The translations under genes and the position numbers were made by a program. The notes beneath the pieces were generated by a model, which had not been told where the DNA came from, made no database searches, and saw nothing but the letters and a program-made list of their open reading frames with translations. A DNA stretch of 64,000 nucleotides. It comes from Mycobacterium sp. GA-0227b (lineage in GTDB: Bacteria > Actinomycetota > Actinomycetes > Mycobacteriales > Mycobacteriaceae). The stretch spans positions 124,001 to 188,000 of the forward strand of contig NZ_LQIK01000030.1 in assembly GCF_001499855.1 (NCBI RefSeq), given 5' to 3'. Positions 9,465 through 20,100 of this stretch are shown piece after piece (position 1 is the first letter of the stretch; each line of letters begins with the position of its first letter).

Positions 9465-9490
9465 ATCGCCCTCATCATCGTCGCGTCACG

Positions 9491-10912
9491 CTATGCGACG
9501 CGCCCCCACTGCCCGCTGTCGGCGACCAGCGCGCACACGGACTTCATCGTGTTCATGTAGCGGGTAACGGATTTCCTGGCGACCGCATTGTCGGGATGCA
9601 TGATCGCCATCACCGTGCCCTCGCCGTATCGGAATATGTAAATGGTGAGCTGGTAGGAGAATCGGCCGTCGGGGTAGATCCCGATGTTGTCGGCAAGGCC
9701 GAGATCGGCGGCGGCGAGCACAGCGTTGAGCGGAGCGGCACCGGCATGGAAGAAATTCGACACGGGGAAATTCGGCCGAGGCCAACTCAACCAGGGTGCC
9801 AATTCCAGTACGCGGTAATACGGCACCTTTGCCATGTTCAGATTCGAGTCGAACGAATTCTGCGCCGCCCACGCGGCATCGGCGAATGAGGCCGCGCCGA
9901 TCGGCACCGTGATCGGAATCAGGCCGGTGAACCAACCCTGCGTCATGAAATTGTCCGTGGCCGAACGCGAATCCCGGGGCGTGAGCCCGTAATAGGTGAG
10001 CGCACCGGTCAGTTCGTGTTCGACCTGGGCGAGGCAGGCGAACAAGCCGCCGACGAAGCGGGCGCCGACCGCCGCGCAGGCCGCTTCGAAGCGCTCGGTC
10101 TGTGCGGGGTCCATCAGGACTTCCGAAGTCATGTCGCTGCTGGTGGAGTCGAGCGGGTTGCCCAGCGGAAGCGGGAATTCCGGAAAGCCGCCTTCGTTGC
10201 TTTCGGCGAATTCGATCCATGCCCGCACGTCGGGCGAATCCACGGTCAATTCCGACGTCCGTTCTCGCTCGCGGACACAGAAGTCGTCGAAGCTACCGGC
10301 TTCGGGAAGCGCGAGGGCCGCGCCGCCGCCACTCAACGCCGAATACATTCCGTTCGCTTCCAGCATTGTGGTGCCGATCAATGTCGCGTCGCCGTGGACG
10401 TGATCCATGGCCGCGAAGAAAGTGAACTGGTCTTCGCCTTGGATGATTCCGAACGTGAAGCAGCCCCACTCCAACGGATTCGGTATGCCGACGACATGAG
10501 CGCGTATCTCTTCGATCGTCATGCCGCCGTGAGCGATCGGCGCGAATTCGATGTCGGCCGGATCGTCGATGGCGTGCCGAATGAACTCTCCATCGCCGCT
10601 GTGCTCGAACCAGCTGCGGAACGTGTCGTGCCGGCGCAGGTAGGCATTCACGGCATGGTCCATTGCCGCGATGTCACACTGGCCAGCAACCTCGCAGCTG
10701 GCGATGATCTGCCGGGAGAAATTTCGGCCCGCGGCCGTCAACTCGCAATAGTTCCGCAAATGCTGGCGCTGCATGTAGCTGATCGGCACCGGACTGACGG
10801 GGGCTCGCCGGGCCGCCTCGGCCGCCTCGGCCGTCGGATGCCAGGAGGTGACCGAGCCGGGAGTCAGCGACCATTCATCGAGTGCGCCCACCGTGATCTT
10901 GCCTATGCGCAA
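9491..10912 (-). CDS. papA3: PapA3-type polyketide-associated acyltransferase
   Basis: A 473-aa condensation-fold acyltransferase that esterifies trehalose with acyl chains handed over by the PKS or from acyl-CoA. The catalytic HxxxD is seen as DHVHGD at about residue 157, and the N-terminal signature VGALDEWSLTPG is typical of PapA proteins. A DFG-like structural motif is less clear. The start is TTG at 10912, supported by the upstream AGGAGAGG sequence eight bases away and by the family N-terminus; no ATG lies in a better place. It is first in the papA-mmpL-fadD-PE operon and divergent from pks. PapA3 of M. tuberculosis makes mono- and diacyltrehalose in DAT/PAT synthesis, which fits TPP precursor formation here. 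Confidence 0.88.
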   Translation of the reverse strand: MRIGKITVGALDEWSLTPGSVTSWHPTAEAAEAARRAPVSPVPISYMQRQHLRNYCELTAAGRNFSRQIIASCEVAGQCDIAAMDHAVNAYLRRHDTFRSWFEHSGDGEFIRHAIDDPADIEFAPIAHGGMTIEEIRAHVVGIPNPLEWGCFTFGIIQGEDQFTFFAAMDHVHGDATLIGTTMLEANGMYSALSGGGAALALPEAGSFDDFCVRERERTSELTVDSPDVRAWIEFAESNEGGFPEFPLPLGNPLDSTSSDMTSEVLMDPAQTERFEAACAAVGARFVGGLFACLAQVEHELTGALTYYGLTPRDSRSATDNFMTQGWFTGLIPITVPIGAASFADAAWAAQNSFDSNLNMAKVPYYRVLELAPWLSWPRPNFPVSNFFHAGAAPLNAVLAAADLGLADNIGIYPDGRFSYQLTIYIFRYGEGTVMAIMHPDNAVARKSVTRYMNTMKSVCALVADSGQWGRVA

Positions 10913-10938
10913 TGCTTGGTCCTCTCCTGGACTCCCAG

Positions 10939-10971
10939 CTAATGCCGGCCTTCAAGGCCGGCATCACTCAT
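10939..10971 (-). promoter_or_regulatory. Perfect palindrome and possible 10-codon leader upstream of papA
   Basis: Positions 10942–10964 form a 23-bp palindrome with 11-bp arms (ATGCCGGCCTT and its complement around one base). In RNA of the papA strand it would fold as a GC-rich nine-pair stem with a TTGAA loop. A mini-frame, ATG at 10971 to TAG at 10939 (MSDAGLEGRH), spans the same hairpin, ending about 26 bases before the papA TTG. It could be an attenuator, a translational leader or a dyad for a regulator. No clear ribosome site precedes the mini-frame, so the hairpin is more certain than the peptide. Confidence 0.5.
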
Positions 10972-11052
10972 GGCGGGGTCAACCCACCCGCGGCCCGACC
11001 GTAGTCGCCCGGCGCCGACGGTACCCCGGGAGTGAGACCCCGCACGAGATAG

Positions 11053-11064
11053 TTGCACGTGCAA
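11053..11064. promoter_or_regulatory. Palindrome TTGCACGTGCAA in the papA–pks intergenic region
   Basis: A perfect 12-bp palindrome in the 236-bp divergent region, 84 bases before the pks ATG and about 140 before the papA start. Its position suits an operator acting on both transcripts. No cognate regulator gene is adjacent. Confidence 0.4.
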
Positions 11065-11148
11065 TAGTGTTCCTCGGAGTCGCTCGCTCTTCGGCGCTAC
11101 AAGTGTCGCGCAGAGTGTAAATGTGACCGTCGATGCAGGGAGGACGGC

Positions 11149-14100
11149 ATGGGACCCGCCGAAAAGCAGATCGAGCCGGCGCCCCGTTTTGCAATCGTCG
11201 GCTACGCTGCGCGTTTTCCGGGCGCTGCGGACGCCGACGAGTTCTGGAATGTGCTGCGTGAGGGCCGCGACGCGGTATCGGAAGTGCCCAGGGACCGCTG
11301 GGACGCCGACGAGTTCTTCGACCCGGAACCCGGCGCACCCGGCAAGGTGGTGACCCGTCGCGCGGGGTTCGTCGATGACGTGACGGGGTTCGACGCGCCG
11401 TTTTTCGGGATGTCGACGCGCGAGGTCAACTCGATGGACCCGCAGCATCGGCTCCTGCTGGAGACGACGTGGCGCGCGGTGGAGCATGCGGGCATCGCTC
11501 CGACGGCGCTGGCCAACACCAGCACCGGCGTGTTCGTGGGTCTGGCCACTCACGACTACCTCGGAATGGCATCCGACGAGCTGACCTATCCGGAGATCGA
11601 GGCCTACATGGCCATCGGGACGTCCAATGCCGCGGCGGCGGGACGGATCAGCTACCGGTTGGGGCTGCAGGGGCCCGCGGTCGCGGTCGACACGGCGTGC
11701 AGCTCGTCGCTGGTGGCGATCCATCAGGCGTGCCAAGCGCTGCGGTTGGGTGAATGCGACCTTGCGCTGGCCGGTGGCGCGAACGTCCTGCTCACACCGG
11801 CGACCATGATCACGTTTTCCAACGCGCACATGCTCGCGCCCGATGGCCGGTGCAAGACCTTCGACGCGGCCGCGGACGGCTATGTGCGCGGCGAAGGTTG
11901 CGGTGTCCTGGTCATCAAGCGGCTCGAGGACGCGGTCCGCGACGACGACCGGATCAGGGCCGTGATCCGCGGCAGCGCGATCAACCAGGACGGCGCGTCG
12001 GGCGGCCTGACAGTACCGAACGGCGTTGCACAGCAACTAGTTATCGCCGAAGCGCTGAAGCGTGCCGGCGTCGAGCCCAGCGATGTCGGATATCTGGAAG
12101 CCCACGGCACCGGCACGTCGCTGGGCGATCCGATCGAGGTACAGGCCGCAGGCGAGGTGCTCGGCGCCGGGCGCGGACCCGGGCAGCCGCTGTTGGTGGG
12201 CTCGGTGAAGACGAACATCGGGCATCTGGAAGCGGCCGCGGGCGTCGCCGGTGTAATCAAGGTCATCCTGTCGCTCGAGCACGAGTTGCTGCCGCAGCAC
12301 CTGAACTTTCAGAACCCGTCGCCCCACATTCCCTGGGACCGGCTCGCGGTGCAGGTGGTCAAGGAGGCCACCGCGTGGGAGCGCAACGGCCGCCCCCGCA
12401 TCGCAGGAATCAGCTCGTTCGGATTCGCCGGGACAAACGCGCACGTCATCCTCGAGGAAGCGCCCGAGGTGGCCGCGCCGGCACCGGAGCCGGTCGGGGC
12501 GACCCCGCGGTTCGGCCTTCTTCCGCTCTCGGCCAAGACGCCCTCCGCGCTGGCGCAGATAGCCGACCGGTATCGCACATGGTTGACCGCGCATCCGGAG
12601 GTCAGCCTGGCGGACGTGTGCTTCACCGCCGGGACGGCACGGGCCCACCTGGAGCACCGGGCCGCGCTGGTGGTCAATTCAAGGGAATCCGCCGTCGAGC
12701 TACTCGGCGCGCTCGCCGACGACCGCCCGGCACCGGGGTTGGTGCGCGGAGAATCCCACGACACTCCGAAGACGGCGTGGCTGTTCACGGGTCAGGGCAG
12801 CCAATACCCGGGCATGGCGCGAGAGTTGTTCGACACCGAGCCGGTGTTCGCCCAGACGCTGCAGCGATGCGCGGCGGCCGTCGCCGATATTCTCGAAAAG
12901 CCCTTGCTGGACGTAATTTTCGACGTCGGCCAGCCGGATGGTAGCGACGGCACAGAGACGCTGCGGCAGACCTCCTACGCGCAGCCCGCACTGTTCGCGG
13001 TCGAGATGGGCCTGGCCCGCCTCTGGCAGTCCTGGGGTTTCGAGCCCGACGTGGTGCTGGGTCACAGCGTCGGCCAATACTCCGCGGCCTGCGTCGCGGG
13101 CGTCTTCAGTCTCGAGGACGGCGCTGTGCTGATGGCCGAACGCGGCCGCCTCTTCGGCAGCCTGCCCGCGGGCGGTCGAATGGTCGCGGTGTTCGCCCCC
13201 GCCGAGCGCGTCGAGGGCCTGACCGATCGGTTCACCACGCTGTCGGTCGCCGCCTACAACGGTGCCAACACCGTACTATCCGGTCCCGCAGTCGATCTGG
13301 AGAAGGCCGTAACCGCGTTGGTGGCCGACGGTGTCCGGTGCGACTGGCTGGACACCAGCCACGCGTTCCACTCGGCGTTGTTGGACCCCATCCTCGACGA
13401 CTTCGAGTCGTACGCGCAACGGTTCGATTACGCTCCGCCACAGCGGATCTTGATCGACAACCGCACCGGCGACGCACTCGGCAGGAGCGTGAAACTCGAT
13501 GGCGCCTACTGGCGTCGGCACGCGCGCCAGCCGGTGGAGTTCGCCAAGAGCGTGCGCACCCTTGCCGATCTGAATTGCAAGGTGTTGCTCGAGATCGGCC
13601 CGCAACCGGTGCTCACCGCCGCCGCCCTGCGGGCCTGGCCCGACCCGGCAACCGCGCCCCGGGCGATCGCTTCCCTGCGTCGAAACACCGCCGACCACCG
13701 GCAGATCACCGAAGCCGTCGCCGACGCCTATGTTCTGGGCCACCAACCCGAATTCGACGCCTTCCGACAGGCGCACGCGCGAAAGCTCGACCTACCCGCC
13801 TACCCGTTCGAACATCGCCAGTACTGGTTCCGCGACAACCACCAGCGACCCGCCGAACAACAACACGATGGCCGACCGCGTACCGAAACCGTCCGTCTCC
13901 TGGAGGACGGCCGGATCGAGGAACTCGCGACCCTCCTCGACGGGGCCAACGACGACCAGCAGACCCTGGCCGTGCTGACCAAGCTCGCCACCCGACACAA
14001 CCAACAACGGACCACCCAATCCGTCGCAGACGACCGCTACGAGTTCCGCTGGGAGGAATGCACCGCCGCCGTCTCCGGCGCGGGGGCCGACGAAGGTTCC

Positions 14101-17100
14101 GAGTGGATCCTGGTCGCCGACGACACCCACACAGTCAAGCCTCTGGTCGACGTGCTGACTGCCCGCGGCCACCGGTACCGGATCGTCGGGCTGCCAGCCT
14201 CCGACAAGGACGAGGAAATGCTCGCAGGCGCGTTGCGCGCTGCGGCAGAAGACAATCCGGTGCTTCGCATCGTGCATGTCGCAGCCCTCGACGGGGACCC
14301 GAACTCGCGGACCGCACCGACGATGCGGTCGCTGTTGCGGATGCAGCACCGGACCCTCGGCGGAACGCGGCGGCTCTTCCGTGCCGCGATGACCGCCGAG
14401 CTACGCAGCCCCATCTGGCTGGTCACCCGCGGCGCGCAACGAGTGACCGACACGGATTCGGTGTCGCCGGATCAGAGCTGCCTGTGGGGATTCGGCCGCG
14501 CCACAGCGCTGGAGCTTCCCCAGGTGTGGGGCGGACTGGCGGATCTGGCTGACGGCACGGCCGGCGAATGGTGCGGCCTCGTCGACCGAGTCACGATGCC
14601 GCGCGACTCCGACAGGGAAGATCAGATCGCGCTGCGCAACCGCGTCGTCTACGTTCCCCGGCTAGTGCGGCGGACCCGGCAGCCGAGCGGATCGCCGATG
14701 CGATTGCGGGGTGACGCAACATATTTGGTCACCGGCGGGCTCGGGGCGGTAGGACTCGAGATCGCCGGTCACCTGGCCGCCCGCGGCGCCCGGCATCTGG
14801 TGCTGACCAGTCGACGTCTACCTGGCGATGCGGTGCAACAGCGCATCGATGCCCTCGGAGAACAGCACGGCTGCGAAATACAGGTGGTCGCCGCGGACGT
14901 TGCGGATGCCCACGATGTGGCACGGCTGCTGGCCACTGTGCAGGCCGAATTGCCGCCGCTGGCCGGCATCGTCCATGCCGCGGGTGAGGTCGGCACCACC
15001 CCGCTGACCACCCTGGACAACGCCGAACTCGATCGGGTTTTCGCCGGGAAGGTTTGGGGCGCCTGGCATTTGAGCGAGGCGGCCGCTGATCTGCAACTGG
15101 ACTTCTTTCTCAGCACCTCGTCGATTGCCTCGGTGTGGGGCGGATTCGGCCAGACCGCGTACGGCGCGGCCAACGCCTTCCTCGACGGGCTGGCCTGGCA
15201 CCTGCGCGAACGGCACATCCCCGGAATCAGCATCAATTTCGGTCCGTGGGCGGCCGGCATGGCCGACGCCGATTCCCGTGCGCGACTGGATCAGCGCGGG
15301 GTGCGGACGTTGTCCCCCGCCGACGCCCTGGCGGGCCTGGTCGATGTCGTGGCGGCTTCCTCGGACCACGGTGCCGTACAAGGGGTTGTCGCCCGGATCG
15401 ACTGGTCGCGCTTCCTGCCGCTCTATCAGCAGGCCGGCAGGCGGGCGTTCCTGGCGGAGTTGGAGCGCGAGGTGCCGGCCGACCTCGCGACGCCGGCGGT
15501 GACGGCGTCCGGAAAGACCCGGCTGGTCGAGCAGCTCACGAACGCTCCTGTGCAGCAGCGCAAGAGACTTCTGACCGGTTACCTGCGCGACGCGGTCGCG
15601 GAGGTGACGCGTGTTGACACCGCGGAGATCCGAGAAGACGCCGGGTTCTTCGACCTCGGCATGGACTCGCTGATGGCGGTCGAGCTGCGCCGCCGGATCG
15701 AACAAGGCGTGGGCACGGAGATTCCCGTCACCCTGGTGATGGACCACCCCCGTCTGTCCGACGTGGCCGACTATCTGCTCGGCGACGTCCTCGGGCTCGG
15801 CTCGCTGGCCAGTCCCGAGCCTCGAGTGACGCCGGCGGTCACATCGCGCCCGGACGAACCGGTCGCGATCGTCGCGGTGTCGTGCCGCTTCCCCGGCGCA
15901 CCGAACCCGGAGGCCTTCTGGGAGCTGCTGTTCGACGGTGTCGACGCCATCCGGGAGGTCCCCGAGGACCGCTTCGACATCGACGAGTTCTACGACCCGG
16001 ATCCAGCGACCGCGGGTAAGACCTACACGCGCTTCGGCGGATTCCTCGACAGCATCGACGGATTCGATCCCGAGTTCTTCGGCATCTCCCCGCGCGAGGC
16101 CGTCTGGATCGAGCCGCAGCAGCGGCTGATGCTCGAGACCGTCTGGGAGGGTTTGGAACGGGCTGGGTACGCGCCATCCGCGTTGCGCGGCAGCCGGACC
16201 GGCATCTTCGCCGGCGTCGCCGCCAACGAGTACGCGCACCTGTTGTCCTCCGAGTCGGTCGACAAGATCGAGCCCTACTTCATCACCGGCAATGCGCTCA
16301 ACGCCATCGCCGGTCGGGTGGCCTTCGCGCTCGGACTCGAAGGGCCCGCCGTGGCGGTCGACACCGCATGCAGTTCGGCGTTGGTGGCCGTCCATCAGGC
16401 CTGCCTGGCACTGCGCTCCGGTGATTGCGACATGGCCTTGGCCGGCGGTGTGAACGTCCTGCTGAGTCCGGTGACGGTGATCGCCGCCTCGCGCGCGCGG
16501 ATGCTGTCCCCCGTCGGCCGATGCAAGACCTTCGACGCCTCCGCCGACGGCTACGTGCGCAGTGAAGGTTGCGGCATTCTGGTGCTCAAGCGGCTGAGCG
16601 ACGCGGTCAGCGACAACGATCGGATCTGCGCGGTGATACCCAGCAGCGCGGTCAATCAAGACGGCGCCTCGAGTGGTCTGACGGTGCCCAATGGTGGTGC
16701 ACAGCAACGGCTTATCGGCGCGGCGCTGACCCGGGCCGGGCTGACCGGCGGGGATGTCGACTACCTCGAGGCACACGGGACCGGCACCCCGCTGGGTGAT
16801 CCGATCGAGGTCCAGGCCGCCGCGGCCGCTTACGGAGCTTCCCGCGATCCGGACCGGCCGTTGCTCATGGGGTCGGTGAAGACCAACATCGGCCACCTCG
16901 AATCGGCCTCGGGGGCGGCGGGCTTGATCAAGGTCGTGATGTCGCTGCAGCATGAGATGCTGCCGCGAAGCCTGCATTTCGAGAACCCGTCGCCGCACAT
17001 CCCGTGGGACTCGCTGCCCGTGCGGGTCGTGGACCAGGCGAAGCCGTGGCAAGCCAACGGCAAGCCGCGGCGCGCCGGTGTGAGTTCGTTTGGGTTCACC

Positions 17101-20100
17101 GGGACGAACGCCCATGTGCTCATCGAAGAGGCACCGCCGTCGGCGACCGCGGACGAATACGCGCCCGGCGACACTGCGGCGGAACCGGATGCCGGAAAAC
17201 ATCCGCTCAATGTGCTGACGCTGTCGGCGCGGTCACCAGAGGCACTGGTCGCATCGGCACAGCGATTCGGCGACTGGCTGGACGCGAATCCGAAGGTGGA
17301 CATCGCCGATGTCTGCTACACGGCCGGAGTCGGTCGTTCGCATTTCGAGCATCGGGGAGCTCTGGTCGTCGATTCGGTGCAAGGTGCGCGCGAACTGTTG
17401 GCCGAGTTGGCCGAGAACCGGCTGCGGCCGGGCGTGGTGCGCGGTGAGTGCATCGGCGCACCGACGACCGCGTGGCTGTTCACGGGTCAGGGCAGCCAGT
17501 ACCCGGGAATGGCGCGCGAATTGTTCTTCACCGAGCCGGTTTTCGCCGAGACCGTGAAGCGCTGCGCGGAAGCGGTCGACGGGATGTTGCCGCGTCCGTT
17601 ACTGGAAGTGCTGTTCGCCACCGACCGGGAGACCGGAGAAACCCTCCGGCACACGTCGTTCGCGCAGCCGGCGCTCTTCGCCGTCGAGATGGGACTGGCC
17701 CGACTGTGGCAGTCGTGGGGGATCGAACCCGATGTGGTGCTGGGGCACAGTGTGGGCCAGTACGCGGCGGCCTGTGTGGCCGGGGTCTTCAACCTCGAGG
17801 ACGGCGCCCGGCTGATCGCCGAGCGCGGCAGGTTGTTCGGAAGTCTTCCTGAAGGTGGGCGAATGGCGGCGGTGTTCGCCGACGCCAAGCACGTCGAAGA
17901 GGCCACCGGAGAATTCCCGCGGGTGTCGGTCGCCGCCTACAACGGTCCCAACACGGTGGTCTCGGGACCCGGCGAGGATGTGGAACAGATCGTCGCCCGT
18001 TTCAGCGACGACGGCATCCGCTGCACCAGCTTGGAGACCAGCCACGCTTTCCACTCGGAACTGCTGGATCCGGTGCTCGACGAATTCGAGTCGTACGCAG
18101 CGCAATTGCAGTTCGCTGCCCCGACGATACCGCTGATCTGCAACCGCACCGGCGCCGTACTCACGACGCACACCTCACTCGACGCCGCGTACTGGCGGCG
18201 GCATTCCCGCCAGCCGGTGCAGTTCGCCGAAAGCGTGCGCACCGTGGCGGCGCTGGGCTGCTCCGTGTTGATGGAGATAGGACCGCAACCGGTGCTGACC
18301 GGCGCCGCGGTGCAGGTCTGGCCGGAGCATCTGGCTTCCCCGCGGGCGATCGTGTCCCTGCGGAAGGGTGTCGATGACCGGCGCCAGATCGCTGATGCGC
18401 TGGCCGCGTCCTACGTCGGCGGCCTCCGGCCGAATTTCGCGGCGCTGCATCGCGAGCCACGTCGCAGACTGGAAATGCCCACCTATCCGTTCCAGCGCCG
18501 CCGGTTCTGGCCCAGGACGGGAGGGATCGTCACAGAGGGAGGTGCCGGCCCCGCGGTATCCGGAATCCTCGGTTACGCGAAGGACCTCGCCTCGGGTGAC
18601 ACCGTCTACACCAGCAGGCTGTCGGTCAAGTCGCAGCCGTGGCTGTCCGACCACGTCATCTACGGCACCGTCGTCGTTCCCGGGGCGACGTACGCGGCGA
18701 TGGCCCTGGCCGCGGTCGGTTCACCTGCCCGCGTGACGGACGTCTTCTTCTACGAGCCGATCATCCTGCCGGAGAAGAGTTCGCGCGAAGTGCAGCTGAC
18801 ACTGCATCCGGGGTCGGACGGCAGTGAGCGGCGCTTCCAGGTGCACAGCCGCCCATACGGTGATCGTGATGCCGACTGGTCGCTCAACGCCGACGGCACT
18901 GTCCTCGCCGGTGTCCCCGACGTCGCCGACGAGCCGGAGCCCGAGCACGCGGATCCGGTCGACGCGGCCATCGAGCGGATGGAGCGCATGCGCCCGCAGG
19001 ATCTGTTCGACACCTTCGCCGACATGGAACTCGCATGGGGACCCAACTGGTCCGGTTCGCTGAAGTCGGTGTGGCTCGGTGAGGGTGAGGCGATCGGCGA
19101 TATCGCCGTCGGCGAAGAACTCGCCGAACACCTCGGCGCCGAGCCCATGCATCCGGTCCTGATGGACCTGTGCACCGGCGTCGCATTCCCAGCGTTCCCG
19201 GCGCTTCTGGCCGCCGAACAGGGAGTCAACGATCTGTTCCTACCGTTGCGGTATGGGCAGGTGATGTTGCGGGAGAAGATGCCTCGGCGGTTCTATTGCC
19301 GCGCGCGGTGGCACAACAGCGGGCTCGACAGCGAGACCCAGGTCTTCGATCTCGATTTCGTCGACCGAGACGGCCGGCAGCTGGGCGGGATTCGCGAGTT
19401 CACGGTCAAGCGCGCGCCCCGGGAGGCGTTGTTGCGTGGGCTCGGCGGCGACGCCACCCGGCTGCTGTACACCCTCGGCTGGCACGAGGTGCCGCCGTCG
19501 GCATCAACCGAGAATGCTGGAAGGCCGGACGGCACCTGGCTTATCGCCGGATTCGACGAGCTGGCGGCCAACGTACCGGGCGGCATCCCGTTCGACCGGA
19601 CCACCAATCCTGAGCCGTTGGGTCAGCTGTTGGACCACGCTCAGCAGCGCGGGATGCCGTTCTCAGGTGTCGTCTGGCGTAGCTCCGGTCCGGAAAGCGG
19701 GGCCAAACGGATCGAAACCGAGATCGCCCAGCTGCTCAGCCTTGTGCACGCCGTGCAGGGTGGGGCGGTGAAATTGCCTGGTGGACTGTGGATTGTCACC
19801 GAGCGGGCCGTCGCCACCGAGTCCGGTGAGCCGGTCGATCCGGCGCAGGCGGCGCTGTGGGGATTCGGGCGCACGGCGATCGCCGAGGAACCGGCGCTGC
19901 GCTGCAAACTGGTCGACAGTGACGGATCGCCGGAGGCCGTGCGCGCACTGGCCGACCTGCTGGCCGCACCCATCGATGAACCGGAAATCGCGCTGCGGCA
20001 AGGCAAGCTGCTGGCGTCGCGGTTGTTGCCATGGGCGCGCAGCGGTCATCTCACGGTCCCACGCTCGACCGATTACGCCCTGGCGCCCACCGAACGCGGC

